From contig NZ_AXVM01000005.1 in the NCBI RefSeq assembly GCF_000484635.1, positions 186,001-250,000 on the forward strand: a stretch of DNA of 64,000 nt, in the 5' to 3' direction. The notes under the pieces are model-generated. The model ran no database searches and was not told where the DNA came from. It worked only from the letters and a program-made list of their open reading frames with translations. Origin of the DNA: Comamonas badia DSM 17552. GTDB taxonomy: Bacteria > Pseudomonadota > Gammaproteobacteria > Burkholderiales > Burkholderiaceae_C. Of the stretch, positions 35,229 through 43,855 are shown piece after piece. The translations under genes were made by a program, and so were the position numbers. The stretch's first letter is position 1. The number at the start of each line of letters is the position of its first letter.

Positions 35229-35398
35229 ATTGACAGGGGCAAGAATGTCCTGGGCCAACTGAGTTGCCTTGGTTGGGCTGCGAGCCGGTTCTCTTTGATC
35301 TGTATCGGGATGACGTGGACCGGCGCCGCGTGCAGTTCCATGAGGGCGCGAGATTTTTCCGAAGTCAAACCGCATTGATTGCACCGGTAGATCGGCAT
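35180..35398 (-). CDS. possible gene remnant with one CxxC zinc-ribbon half
   Basis: A 72-codon frame beginning MPIYRCNQCGLTSEK, a plausible zinc-ribbon start with Cys6 and Cys9. There is no second Cys pair, and the 3' end runs antisense into the decarboxylase gene. It may be the 5' stump of a gene cut when the cluster was inserted, or chance. The rest of the 35229-35438 gap shows no other signal. Confidence 0.2.
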   Translation of the reverse strand: MPIYRCNQCGLTSEKSRALMELHAAPVHVIPIQIKENRLAAQPRQLSWPRTFLPLSIQNGVKPSAARKRFLI

Positions 35399-35438
35399 GG
35401 CGATGGAGGGTGATGGATCTGGTGATGATCAAACCGAC

Positions 35439-36845
35439 TTATTGCCGGGAGGGAGTTGATTCAGCGAGCGCCTGCAGCAGCAGCGCATGGATTCCCCCAA
35501 AGCTGCCATTGCTCATGCACACGATATGGTCGCCCGGCCGGGCGATCTGCGCGATCTGCGCAACGAGCGCCTTGAGATCGTCACTGCACCGGGCGCGCTG
35601 CTGCATCGGCGCGAGCGCCTCGGCGGCGTCCCAGTCCAGTCCCGCGGTGTGGCAAAAGGCCAGGTCCGCCGTCTCCAGCGCCCAGGGCAGTTGCGCCTTC
35701 ATGGTGCCCAGCTTCATGGTGTTGCTGCGCGGCTCGAAGACGGCGAGGATGCGCGCCTGCGGCCCCACGCGGCGGCGCAGGCCGTTCAGGGTGGTGTGGA
35801 TGGCCGTGGGGTGGTGGGCAAAATCGTCATAGACGGCAATGCCGCGCACCGTGCCGCGCAGCTCCATGCGGCGGCGTACGTTGTGAAAATCGGCAAGCGC
35901 CTGGGCGGCCTGCGCAGGCGCGACGCCCACATGCTCGGCAGCGGCGATTGCCGCCAGGGCATTCATCTGGTTGTGCTCGCCCGTGAGTTGCCACGCCACC
36001 TGCGCGGCGCGCTGGCCCTGGTGCAGCACGGCAAAGTCGTGCGGCTCGCCCAGCGCGGCAAAGTCGCTCTGCGGCGTGCCGAAGCCGGTGACTTCGCTCC
36101 ATGCGCCCTGCATCAGCACGCGCGCCAGGCTGTCCTGCTGGCGATTGACGACTACGCGCCCGGTGGGTGGCACGGTGCGCACCAGGTGGTGAAACTGCCG
36201 CTCGATGGCGGCGAGGTCCGGGAAGATGTCGGCGTGGTCGAATTCCAGGTTGTTGAGCACGGCGGTGCGCGGGCGGTAGTGCACGAACTTGCTGCGCTTG
36301 TCGAAGAAGGCCGTGTCGTATTCGTCCGCCTCGATCACGAACAGCGGCCGCGCCTGTCCGGCGGCCTGCCGGCCCAGCCGCGCGGAGACGCCGAAATTCA
36401 GCGGCACGCCACCCACCAGAAAGCCGGGCGTGAGGCCGGCAGCCTCCAGGATCCAGGCGAGCATCGCGGTGGTCGTCGTCTTGCCGTGCGTGCCCGCCAC
36501 CGCCAGCACATGCAGGCCCTGCAGCACATGGTCACTGAGCCATTGCGGCCCGCTGGTGTAGGGCAGTCCGGCGTCCAGGATGGCCTCCATCAGCGGGAAC
36601 TTGGCTGCGCCGCCCGCCAGGTGCAGGCGGCTCACCACGTTGCCGATGACGAAGAGATCGGGTTTCAGGCTCAGCTGGTCGGCGCCATAGCCTTCGATCA
36701 ATTCGATGCCGAGCGCGCGCAGTTGGTCGCTCATGGGCGGGTAGACACCGGCGTCGCAGCCCGTGACCTTGTGCCCCGCCTCGCGTGCGAGCGCGGCAAG
36801 CCCGCCCATGAAGGTGCCGCAGATGCCGAGAATGTGTATGTGCAT
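35439..36845 (-). CDS. mpl: UDP-N-acetylmuramate:L-Ala-gamma-D-Glu-meso-DAP ligase
   Basis: A 468-aa Mur-family ligase that reattaches the recycled murein tripeptide to UDP-MurNAc. It has the N-terminal Rossmann segment MHIHILGICGTFMGGLAALA, the P-loop AGTHGKTTTTAM (about residue 112) and ANDYDTAFFDKRSKF-like central residues (EADEYDTAFFDKRS). It is convergent with the accessory cluster, and its 3' side marks the cluster's right border. Confidence 0.95.
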   Translation of the reverse strand: MHIHILGICGTFMGGLAALAREAGHKVTGCDAGVYPPMSDQLRALGIELIEGYGADQLSLKPDLFVIGNVVSRLHLAGGAAKFPLMEAILDAGLPYTSGPQWLSDHVLQGLHVLAVAGTHGKTTTTAMLAWILEAAGLTPGFLVGGVPLNFGVSARLGRQAAGQARPLFVIEADEYDTAFFDKRSKFVHYRPRTAVLNNLEFDHADIFPDLAAIERQFHHLVRTVPPTGRVVVNRQQDSLARVLMQGAWSEVTGFGTPQSDFAALGEPHDFAVLHQGQRAAQVAWQLTGEHNQMNALAAIAAAEHVGVAPAQAAQALADFHNVRRRMELRGTVRGIAVYDDFAHHPTAIHTTLNGLRRRVGPQARILAVFEPRSNTMKLGTMKAQLPWALETADLAFCHTAGLDWDAAEALAPMQQRARCSDDLKALVAQIAQIARPGDHIVCMSNGSFGGIHALLLQALAESTPSRQ

Positions 36846-36917
36846 GCGGGGATTCTAAGAGGCGGGTCATTCCAGGAATATTTGATTGAAAATCGCCCTC
36901 AGGGCTTTACCATAGAG

Positions 36918-36935
36918 CGTTGACAGCTATCAAAA
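36918..36935 (-). repeat. partial TTGATAGCT repeat upstream of the conserved unknown gene
   Basis: On the minus strand it reads TTTTGATAGCTGTCAACG, the head of the dispersed repeat, in the gap between mpl and the gene at 37011. Confidence 0.4.
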
Positions 36936-37010
36936 TAAAGTTCAAAGCACACGGCGCATCCCCATGGTGCGCGCCGGCGGTATTCTTGCGGCACCAGCCG
37001 CCCCCACGCC

Positions 37011-37622
37011 ATGCTCAGCCCTGTTTCCGATGAACTGCTCCAGGCCGCCGCCCGCCTTGCGGTCGATGAAGGTTTTGACTGGGGCAGCGCCAAGCGCCGC
37101 GCCGTGCGCGAGCTGGGGTTGCCTGCGCGCACCCCGCTGCCAGACAACCTCCAGATGGAAGATGCGGTGCGCGAGCACATCGCGCTCTTTCATGCCGATA
37201 CGCAACCGGGCGAATTGCACACGCTGCGCCTGCTGGCGCTGGAGTGGATGCGCCGCATGCAGGCGTTTCGCCCCTATCTGGGCGGGGCCGTGTGGTGGGG
37301 CACGGCCACGCGGCGCAGCGACGTGGTGATTGCGCTGTTTTGCGACGATCCGAAGTCGGCGGAGATAGACCTGCTCAACCAGCAGGTACGCTACGAGCCG
37401 CACACCAGCGCCGGTCTGCGCGGCGAGCCGGTGCAGACGCTGGCCGTGCTGGTGCGCAGCGCGGCGCTGGCGCAGGAGGTCGTGGTGCAGCTGCAGGTGT
37501 ACGACCTCGATGACCTGCGCGGTGCCTTGCGCAGCGATCCGCGCGGGCGTACGCCGCGCGGGGATGCGGCTGCGGTGCGCAAGCTGCTGGATGCTGGCGG
37601 GTCTGGTACGCTTGGGCAATGA
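37011..37622 (+). CDS. conserved protein of unknown function, possibly nucleotidyltransferase-like
   Basis: A 203-aa soluble protein I cannot name with certainty. The middle (LGGAVWWGTATRRSDVVIAL, about residues 88-107) is reminiscent of nucleotidyltransferase folds, where a Gly-rich turn precedes an Asp-x-Asp-like strand, but a clear catalytic DxD is not visible. Relatives are sometimes annotated as a Mur ligase because of their position next to mpl; no ligase motif is present. The stop overlaps the start of the thioredoxin-like gene by ATGA. Confidence 0.7.
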   Translation: MLSPVSDELLQAAARLAVDEGFDWGSAKRRAVRELGLPARTPLPDNLQMEDAVREHIALFHADTQPGELHTLRLLALEWMRRMQAFRPYLGGAVWWGTATRRSDVVIALFCDDPKSAEIDLLNQQVRYEPHTSAGLRGEPVQTLAVLVRSAALAQEVVVQLQVYDLDDLRGALRSDPRGRTPRGDAAAVRKLLDAGGSGTLGQ

Positions 37623-38197
37623 CAGTTTCAGAGCAAGCGGCGAAGCCTCCTGTGGGCTCGGGCGGGGCGGCAGGCGGATCGCGCCGCCAATGGCTGACGC
37701 TCGGCGTTGCGGGCGCGGCGGCAGCGGCTGGCGCGGGCCTTGCGTGGTGGCGCTTCAGCCCGAGGAGCGCCGATGCGCAGGCGGTGGATCAGTTCTGGGC
37801 CTCCGAATTCGAAGGGCTGGATGGCGCGCCGATGGGCATGGCGGTATTCCGGGGCCGTCCGCTGCTGCTTAACTTCTGGGCCACCTGGTGCCCTCCCTGC
37901 GTGCAGGAATTGCCCCGGCTCAACGCTTTCCATGAAGCGCACAAGGGAGACGGCTGGCAGGTGCTGGGCCTGGCGATCGATCAACTCGCCAGTGTGCGGA
38001 AGTTTCTGCAGCGGGCCCCTTTGGCGTTTCCCGTGGCGCTCGGCGGCGTCTCGGGCCTGACGCTGGTGCGAGACCTGGGCAACCCCAACGGGGGTTTGCC
38101 CTTCTCCGTGCTTTTTGCCGCGAATGGCGCCATTGCCCAGCGTAAAATCGGCGAACTCTCTTCTGATGATTTGCAGCAGTGGCGTGCTTCCCTGTAG
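37619..38197 (+). CDS. TlpA/ResA-like thiol-disulfide oxidoreductase with Tat-like leader
   Basis: A 192-aa thioredoxin-fold protein with the active site WCPPC (FWATWCPPCVQELPRL, about residue 84). The leader (SRRQWLTLGVAGAAAAAG, about residues 20-38) has twin arginines before a hydrophobic stretch, resembling a Tat signal or a membrane anchor, so it acts in the periplasm, for example in cytochrome maturation. It overlaps the preceding gene and precedes accB by 100 bp. Confidence 0.88.
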   Translation: MTVSEQAAKPPVGSGGAAGGSRRQWLTLGVAGAAAAAGAGLAWWRFSPRSADAQAVDQFWASEFEGLDGAPMGMAVFRGRPLLLNFWATWCPPCVQELPRLNAFHEAHKGDGWQVLGLAIDQLASVRKFLQRAPLAFPVALGGVSGLTLVRDLGNPNGGLPFSVLFAANGAIAQRKIGELSSDDLQQWRASL

Positions 38198-38240
38198 GCA
38201 TCCACCTTAGTCTGCCCACTCTAAATCCAAGCCTGATTCT

Positions 38241-38261
38241 CGCAATTGCATGCCAATTGCG
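38241..38261. promoter_or_regulatory. 8-bp perfect inverted repeat upstream of accB
   Basis: CGCAATTG and CAATTGCG are perfect inverted copies with a 5-bp spacer, 37 bp upstream of accB and just before a TATAGT (38276-38281) that could be the -10 box. The position suits an operator for fatty-acid synthesis control. Confidence 0.5.
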
Positions 38262-38297
38262 GTAAATTAGCGTCTTATAGTTTCTTTTGGAATTTTC

Positions 38298-38753
38298 ATG
38301 GACCTGCGAAAACTCAAGACCTTGATCGATCTCGTGTCCGAGTCGAACGTGTCCGAGCTTGAAATCACCGAGGCTGAGGGCAAGGTCCGCATCGTCAAGG
38401 GCGGCATTGCCGGCGCTGCTCCGATGCAGCAGGCTGCCGTGCAGCCCGTGCTGGTGCAACAGCCCGTGGTTGCCACAGCGGCTGCACCCATCCCGGCGCC
38501 GGCACCCGAGGCCGCGGAGGGCAACGTCATCAAATCGCCGATGGTGGGTACCTTCTACCGCTCTTCCAGCCCCGGCGGCGCGCCGTTCGTCGATGTCGGC
38601 AGCCAGGTCAAGGAAGGCGACGTGATCTGCATCATCGAGGCGATGAAGATTCTCAACGAAATCGAGGCCGATCACAGTGGCACCATCACCCGCGTGCTGG
38701 CGGAAAACGGCCAGGCGGTTGAATACGGCCAGGCGCTGTTCGTCATTGAATGA
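38298..38753 (+). CDS. accB: biotin carboxyl carrier protein of acetyl-CoA carboxylase
   Basis: A 151-aa carrier. The N-terminal region (to about 35) is AccB-typical, followed by an Ala/Pro-rich linker (about 40-72) and the biotinyl domain with the biotin-accepting Lys117 in EAMKI. Works with AccC and the AccAD carboxyltransferase in malonyl-CoA synthesis. An inverted repeat and a TATAGT lie upstream. The accC gene follows 162 bp later, with a small ORF between. Confidence 0.96.
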   Translation: MDLRKLKTLIDLVSESNVSELEITEAEGKVRIVKGGIAGAAPMQQAAVQPVLVQQPVVATAAAPIPAPAPEAAEGNVIKSPMVGTFYRSSSPGGAPFVDVGSQVKEGDVICIIEAMKILNEIEADHSGTITRVLAENGQAVEYGQALFVIE

Positions 38754-38806
38754 TGTTCGCGGCCTCTGCGTGAGCGGGGGACGAGCCCACTAACCGCGAG
38801 GACATC

Positions 38807-38923
38807 ATGTTCAAGAAGATTTTGGTTGCCAACAGGGGCGTTCTTGCCGCAGGCAAGGCGAAGCAAATTGCACTGGCACGCGTGAGCGTGCGGGTGATGA
38901 GCCGCGGAGCAGCCCATGTTTAA
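38807..38923 (+). CDS. 38-codon upstream ORF beginning with a copy of the accC start
   Basis: The frame starts [11 protein letters not shown], identical to the first 11 residues of AccC, but the codons differ (for example TTCAAGAAG against TTTAAAAAG). After residue 11 it diverges into an unrelated basic tail ending RGAAHV. Its TAA stop overlaps the accC ATG region (accC starts at 38916), so a ribosome ending here could restart at accC. This looks like an old partial duplication of the accC 5' end that now acts as a leader ORF. Translation is not proven. Confidence 0.5.
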   Translation: MFKKILVANRGVLAAGKAKQIALARVSVRVMSRGAAHV

Positions 38924-40265
38924 AAAGATTCTGGTCGCCAATCGCGGCGAAATCGCCCTGCGCATCCAGCGCGCCTGCGCCGAGCTGGGCGTCAAGGCCG
39001 TCATGGTCTATTCCGAAGCCGACAGGGATGCCAAATACGTCAAGCTCGCCGACGAGGCCGTGTGCATAGGCCCGGCGCCCTCGGCGCAGTCCTACCTCAA
39101 CATGCCGGCCATCATTTCGGCCGCCGAGGTGACGGACGCCGAGGCCATCCACCCGGGTTACGGCTTCCTGTCGGAAAACGCCGACTTCGCCGAGCGCGTG
39201 GAACAAAGCGGCTTCCAGTTCATCGGTCCGACACCCGAATCCATCCGCACCATGGGCGACAAGGTCTCGGCCAAGCGCGCCATGATCAAGGCCGGCGTGC
39301 CCTGCGTGCCCGGCTCGGATGGCGAATTGCCCGACGATCCGGCGCAGTGGCGCAAGATCGCCAGGAGCATCGGCTACCCGGTCATCATCAAGGCGGCGGG
39401 CGGCGGCGGCGGGCGCGGCATGCGCGAGGTGCACACCGAAGCGGCGCTGGTCAATGCCGTGCAGCTCACCAAGGCCGAGGCCGAGGCGGCGTTCGGCAAT
39501 CCCTCGGTCTACATGGAAAAATTCCTGCAGAACCCGCGCCACATCGAGATTCAGATCCTTGCGGACAAGTACAAGAACGCGGTGTATCTGGCCGAGCGCG
39601 ACTGCTCCATGCAACGGCGCCACCAGAAGGTGATCGAGGAAGCCCCGGCGCTCGGCATTCCGCGCAAGCAGATCGAGAAAATCGGCGAGCGCTGCGTGAG
39701 CGCCTGCAAGAAGATCGGCTACCGCGGCGCGGGCACGTTCGAATTTCTCTACGAAAACGGCGAGTTCTATTTCATCGAGATGAACACCCGCGTGCAGGTG
39801 GAGCACCCGGTGACCGAATGGATCACCGGCGTGGACATCGTGCGCTGGCAGATCATGGTGGCGGCGGGGGAAAAGCTCGGTTTTTCGCAGCGGCAGGTGC
39901 AGGTTCAGGGCCACGCGATCGAGTGCCGCATCAACGCTGAAGACCCCTACAAGTTCACGCCATCGCCGGGCCGCATCACCAAGTGGCATGCGCCGGGCGG
40001 GCCGGGCGTGCGCGTCGATTCGCACATCTATACCAATTACTTCGTGCCGCCGAACTACGACTCGATGATCGGCAAGATCATCGTGCACGGCGACACGCGT
40101 GAGCAGGCGCTGGCGCGCATGCGCACGGCGCTGCGCGAGACGGTGGTGGAGGGCATTTCCACCAATGTCCCGCTGCACAGCGAGCTCATGGTGGATGCGC
40201 GCTTTGTCGCAGGCGGCACCAGCATCCACTACCTGGAAGAATGGCTGGCGGCGCGCAAGCGCTGA
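38916..40265 (+). CDS. accC: biotin carboxylase subunit of acetyl-CoA carboxylase
   Basis: A 449-aa ATP-grasp enzyme that carboxylates AccB-bound biotin using bicarbonate and ATP. It shows the N-terminal [14 protein letters not shown], the Gly-rich ATP loop [12 protein letters not shown] (about residue 160) and the catalytic [14 protein letters not shown] (about 288-301). It is followed 7 bp later by prmA. The 5' end is duplicated in the short ORF just upstream. Confidence 0.97.
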   Translation: MFKKILVANRGEIALRIQRACAELGVKAVMVYSEADRDAKYVKLADEAVCIGPAPSAQSYLNMPAIISAAEVTDAEAIHPGYGFLSENADFAERVEQSGFQFIGPTPESIRTMGDKVSAKRAMIKAGVPCVPGSDGELPDDPAQWRKIARSIGYPVIIKAAGGGGGRGMREVHTEAALVNAVQLTKAEAEAAFGNPSVYMEKFLQNPRHIEIQILADKYKNAVYLAERDCSMQRRHQKVIEEAPALGIPRKQIEKIGERCVSACKKIGYRGAGTFEFLYENGEFYFIEMNTRVQVEHPVTEWITGVDIVRWQIMVAAGEKLGFSQRQVQVQGHAIECRINAEDPYKFTPSPGRITKWHAPGGPGVRVDSHIYTNYFVPPNYDSMIGKIIVHGDTREQALARMRTALRETVVEGISTNVPLHSELMVDARFVAGGTSIHYLEEWLAARKR

Positions 40266-40272
40266 AGGTGCC

Positions 40273-41166
40273 GTGAGCCTGTTCGAGCTGCGCCTGCTGT
40301 GCCCCGAGGAGCGTGTCGAGCCGCTGAGCGAGGCGCTGGACGCGCTCGATGCGCTGAGTGTGTCGGTGGAGGATGCCGACGCGCTCACCGAACACGAGCG
40401 GCCGCTGTTCGGCGAGCCCGGCATGCCCGCGCCGCAGCCGGGCTGGCAGCGCAGCCGCATCAGTGCCCTGTTTTCCACCCGCGCTGCGGCCGATGAGGCC
40501 GCGCGCCTGTTGCCGCTGCAGGACTTTTTTACCGGCTGCAGCGTGGCGGGCGTCAACGCCTTGCCCGATCAGGATTGGGTGCGCCTGACGCAGTCCCAAT
40601 TCAGCCCGGTCGAGATCACGCCGGATTTCTGGATCGTGCCGAGCTGGCACGAACCGCCAAGGGAAGCCCGCACCAGCATCCGCCTGGATCCGGGCCTGGC
40701 GTTCGGCACCGGCACGCATCCCACCACCCGCATGTGCCTGCGCTGGGTCGCGCGCCGCGCGCAGGGGGCGGCGCTGGGCCGGGTGCTCGACTATGGCTGC
40801 GGTTCGGGCATCCTGGCGATAGGCGCCGCCAAGTTCGGTGCCACGGATATCGATGCCGTGGATATCGACACGGCCGCCGTGGAGGCAACGTTGGCCAATG
40901 CCGATGCCAATGCCGTGGCACTCAGGGCAGGGCTGCCGGACCAGGCGCAGGGCCTGTACCAGACGGTGCTGGCCAACATCCTCGCCACACCGCTGAAGGT
41001 GCTGGCGCCGCTGCTGTGCGCGCATGTGGCGGCGGATGGCTGGCTGGTGCTTGCCGGGATACTGGAGCGCCAGGCGCAGGAGCTGCGCGAGGCCTATGCG
41101 CCGTGGCTCGCACTGGACGTGGCCGACAGCGAGGATGGCTGGATTCTGATGACCGCCAGGCGCTGA
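40273..41166 (+). CDS. prmA: ribosomal protein L11 methyltransferase
   Basis: A 297-aa SAM-dependent methyltransferase that trimethylates L11. The N-terminal substrate-binding domain is residues 1-60. The catalytic domain has the SAM loop VLDYGCGSGILAIGAAKFG (about 175-193) and the post-I acidic residue (DAVDID), with NILATPL as motif IV. The start is GTG at 40273, preceded by a GAAGG ribosome site 7 bp after the accC stop. The longer open frame antecedes it inside accC and is not used. Confidence 0.94.
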   Translation: MSLFELRLLCPEERVEPLSEALDALDALSVSVEDADALTEHERPLFGEPGMPAPQPGWQRSRISALFSTRAAADEAARLLPLQDFFTGCSVAGVNALPDQDWVRLTQSQFSPVEITPDFWIVPSWHEPPREARTSIRLDPGLAFGTGTHPTTRMCLRWVARRAQGAALGRVLDYGCGSGILAIGAAKFGATDIDAVDIDTAAVEATLANADANAVALRAGLPDQAQGLYQTVLANILATPLKVLAPLLCAHVAADGWLVLAGILERQAQELREAYAPWLALDVADSEDGWILMTARR

Positions 41167-41189
41167 GCGCGGGCGGGAATGGCGCTCCC

Positions 41190-41195
41190 TACAAT
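41190..41195 (+). promoter_or_regulatory. candidate -10 box upstream of the zinc-ribbon gene
   Basis: TACAAT lies 9 bp before the ATG at 41205. If used, the transcript would be almost leaderless. The TACAAT spacing could equally be chance. Confidence 0.25.
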
Positions 41196-41204
41196 CGCAA
41201 GCCG

Positions 41205-42434
41205 ATGAGCCAGGTCACGCGCTGCCCCCATTGCCAGACATCGTTCAAGGTTGTCGCCGACCAGTTGCGCGTCGCCGATGGCTGGGTGCGCTGCGGGCAA
41301 TGCAAGCAGGTTTTCGATGCGCTCGAAAACATGCTGGAGGCTGACGACTCCGCCAGACCGGCGCCATTGCTGTCCTTGCCCGACGAACTGGCACTGCCCC
41401 CGGCCGCCGATGAGGCCGGCGAGCGCGCGCCGGAGCCGCAGGCTGTTCCCGAGCCACCGGGCGGACTGCCGCCGCCCCTGCCCCTGCCTGTACCCCCCAT
41501 GGCGCCGCAAGAGCCGCCAATGCCGCCAGCGCCGGCGGAGTTGCCCGCGTGGAAACTGCATCTGCACGATCTGGTGGGCGCCCCCGCGCGGCCGCAGCGG
41601 CCAGACCCTGACTTCCAGCTCGATGTACCCCCGCCGCAACCCTTTGGGCCGCGTGTGGAGCCGGTGCTGGAACCCGTTCCGGCAATGCCCGAGCCTGTTG
41701 TGCCGGAGCCGGATGTCGAACCCCGATGGGACGACGCGGTTGCATCCTTGCCCGAGGCAGAGGTGGCGACCGAGACGGCGCCCGGTGCGGAACCGGCCAT
41801 GGAGGAGCGCGTCCCTGAGCCCGCCCTGGAAGTCGAAGAGGCATTGGACGGCACGGCGCAGCACGAGCCTGCACCAGGGCCTGACGCTGCGCCGCAGGAA
41901 GAAGCCGGCCATCCCGATTTTGATTTTGTCCGCGCCGCGCGCCGTGGAGCCTTCTGGCGCAGGCCGCTGGTGCGCGCCGTGCTGGCTATCCTGCTCCTCG
42001 CGCTTGCTGCCGTGCTTGCCCTGCAGGTGGCGGTGCAACAGCGCGACCGGCTGGCCGGGGCCTATCCGCCGCTGCAGCCCTGGCTGCAGCGCCTGTGCGA
42101 ACCCTTGCAGTGCACGGTGGGTATGCCGCGGCAGATTGCCGACGTGGCGATCGATGCGTCTTCCTTCGCACGCCTGCGCGATGACGAACCGGTGTACGCG
42201 CTGCGGCTGACGGTGAAGAGCAGCGCCGCCGTCGCGCTGGCCATGCCGGCACTGGAGCTGACGCTGATCGATGCGCGCGAGCAGCCCGTAGTGCGGCGCG
42301 TGTTGACGGCCACCGAGCTGGGCGCCCCCGACCGGCTTGCGCCGCGGGGCCGCTGGAGCGGCGCGGTGCAGCTGCGCCTGCAGGAGGGCGCTTCACGCGT
42401 CACCGGCTATCGGCTGCTGGCTTTCTATCCCTGA
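41205..42434 (+). CDS. zinc-ribbon membrane protein with DUF3426 domain
   Basis: A 409-aa protein. The N-terminal MJ0042-type zinc ribbon has Cys7/Cys10 and Cys30/Cys33 (RCPHCQTSF, RCGQCKQVF). A long Pro/Glu/Ala-rich disordered stretch (about 45-235) leads to one membrane helix (about 255-280) and a C-terminal DUF3426 domain (about 295-405), presumably periplasmic. This architecture lies beside prmA in many betaproteobacteria. Function unknown; it is predicted to sense or bind at the cytoplasmic face. Confidence 0.88.
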   Translation: MSQVTRCPHCQTSFKVVADQLRVADGWVRCGQCKQVFDALENMLEADDSARPAPLLSLPDELALPPAADEAGERAPEPQAVPEPPGGLPPPLPLPVPPMAPQEPPMPPAPAELPAWKLHLHDLVGAPARPQRPDPDFQLDVPPPQPFGPRVEPVLEPVPAMPEPVVPEPDVEPRWDDAVASLPEAEVATETAPGAEPAMEERVPEPALEVEEALDGTAQHEPAPGPDAAPQEEAGHPDFDFVRAARRGAFWRRPLVRAVLAILLLALAAVLALQVAVQQRDRLAGAYPPLQPWLQRLCEPLQCTVGMPRQIADVAIDASSFARLRDDEPVYALRLTVKSSAAVALAMPALELTLIDAREQPVVRRVLTATELGAPDRLAPRGRWSGAVQLRLQEGASRVTGYRLLAFYP

Positions 42435-42454
42435 ATTTTTGAACTGGAGCGGCC

Positions 42455-43351
42455 ATGGCGGCACTGATTTGCGGATCGCTGGCGTTTGACACCATCATGA
42501 CCTTCGAGGGGCGGTTTGCCGAGCAGATACTGCCTGAACAGCTGCACATCCTGAACGTGTCGTTTCTCGTGCCCACGCTGCGCCGCGACTTCGGCGGCTG
42601 CGCCGGCAACATCGCCTACGCACTCAAGCTGCTGGGGGGCGATCCGCGGCCCATGGTCATGCTGGGCAGCGATGGCGCGGATTACCTGCAGCGCTTGCGC
42701 ACGCTGGACATTTCGACGGACACCGTCGTGCTGCTCGATGGCGTGTACACCGCGCAGGCCATGATCATGACCGACCGCGACAACAACCAGATCACGGCGT
42801 TTCACCCCGGCGCGATGATGCAGGCCCACGGCAACCGGATCGCGCGCAACGCCGAGTGGGCGATAGGCATCGTCGCGCCCGATGGGCGCGAAGCCATGAT
42901 CGAGCATGCGGCGCAGATGGTGCAGGCTGGCATCCCGTTCGTGTTCGATCCGGGCCAGGGGCTGCCGATGTTTGATGGCGAAGAGCTCAGGCGCTTCATC
43001 GCCCAGGCCAGCTGGGTGGCGGTGAATGACTATGAAGGCCGCATGCTGTGCGAACGCACGGGCTGGAGCAAAGAGGCGATCTCACGGCAAGTCAAGGGCC
43101 TGGTGGTGACGCTGGGTGCGCAGGGCTGCGAGGTGTGGGAAAAGGGCGTATGCACGCTGGTGCCGCCTGTCGCGCCGAGCGCGGTGCTGGACCCTACGGG
43201 CTGCGGCGATGCCTGGCGTGGTGCCCTGCTGTTCGGGCTGGAGCGCGGATGGCCGCTGCTGCGCTGCGCTGCGCTGGGTAATCGCCTGGGCGCGGTCAAG
43301 GTCGCCCACCGCGGACCGCAGAACTACAGGCTGGATTTCACCGTGCAATAG
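42455..43351 (+). CDS. PfkB-family sugar/nucleoside kinase (adenosine-kinase-like)
   Basis: A 298-aa ribokinase-fold kinase. The substrate-binding FGGCAGNIAYALKLLG (about residues 46-61) and the catalytic DPTGCGDAWRGALL (about 248-261) are intact; the anion-hole Gly-x-Gly-Asp carries the base Asp. Relatives in betaproteobacteria are annotated as adenosine kinase, which fits, but ribose or another nucleoside cannot be excluded. It follows the zinc-ribbon gene by 20 bp. Confidence 0.87.
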   Translation: MAALICGSLAFDTIMTFEGRFAEQILPEQLHILNVSFLVPTLRRDFGGCAGNIAYALKLLGGDPRPMVMLGSDGADYLQRLRTLDISTDTVVLLDGVYTAQAMIMTDRDNNQITAFHPGAMMQAHGNRIARNAEWAIGIVAPDGREAMIEHAAQMVQAGIPFVFDPGQGLPMFDGEELRRFIAQASWVAVNDYEGRMLCERTGWSKEAISRQVKGLVVTLGAQGCEVWEKGVCTLVPPVAPSAVLDPTGCGDAWRGALLFGLERGWPLLRCAALGNRLGAVKVAHRGPQNYRLDFTVQ

Positions 43352-43405
43352 ACAACGGCCCCTGCCGCCCGAGGACTGCAGGAGCCGCCAGGACGCACGC
43401 CGCTG

Positions 43406-43852
43406 TCAGGGCTTGTTCTGCGTCGGAAATGGCCAGGCCGCCTGTGGGTTCAGCGCGGTCTTCGCAGGCGCTGTTTTCTTGGCAGGAGCAACCGCCTTCT
43501 TGGCAGGAGCCGCGGCCTTCTTCACGGCTGCCTTTTTGGCGGGCACGGCTTTCTTGGCCGGAGCTGCCTTCTTGGCGGGTGCCGCGGCCTTCTTCACGGC
43601 TGCCTTTTTGGCGGGAGCGGCCTTCTTGGCAGGAACTGCCTTTTTGGCCGGGGCCGCTTTCTTGGCGGGTGCCGCGGCCTTCTTCACGACTGCCTTTTTG
43701 GCGGGCACGGCTTTCTTGGCCGGAGCCGCTTTTTTCGCCGGTGCAGCCTTCTTGGCCGGCACGGCGGCCTTCTTCACTGCCGCCTTCTTGGCAGGGGCGG
43801 CTTTCTTCGCTGGTGCCGCTTTCTTTGCGGCGGGCTTCTTCGCAGTTGCCAT
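43406..43852 (-). CDS. histone H1-like lysine/alanine/proline-rich DNA-binding protein
   Basis: A 148-aa protein made almost wholly of (P)AKKA(A) repeats, with the short leader MATAKKPAAKKA and a repeat-free tail (NPQAAWPFPTQNKP). It is a bacterial H1-like protein predicted to bind and condense DNA. The ATG at 43850-43852 has AAGGAG 6 bases upstream; a second ATG directly before it is too close to that site. The repeats are imperfect tandem copies at the DNA level, so length probably varies between strains. Confidence 0.88.
   Translation of the reverse strand: MATAKKPAAKKAAPAKKAAPAKKAAVKKAAVPAKKAAPAKKAAPAKKAVPAKKAVVKKAAAPAKKAAPAKKAVPAKKAAPAKKAAVKKAAAPAKKAAPAKKAVPAKKAAVKKAAAPAKKAVAPAKKTAPAKTALNPQAAWPFPTQNKP
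43500..43800. repeat. imperfect tandem repeats within the H1-like gene
   Basis: A GTGCCGCGGCCTTCTTCACG-type unit recurs at 43509, 43581 and 43671, that is at spacings of 72 and 90 bp (24 and 30 codons). All spacings are multiples of three, so copy changes keep the frame. Confidence 0.7.
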
Positions 43853-43855
43853 CAT

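Noticed and set aside
43500-43800. Regular repeats that could suggest a CRISPR array
   Set aside because: The repeats are coding (PAKKA units) and have no unique spacers of constant length.
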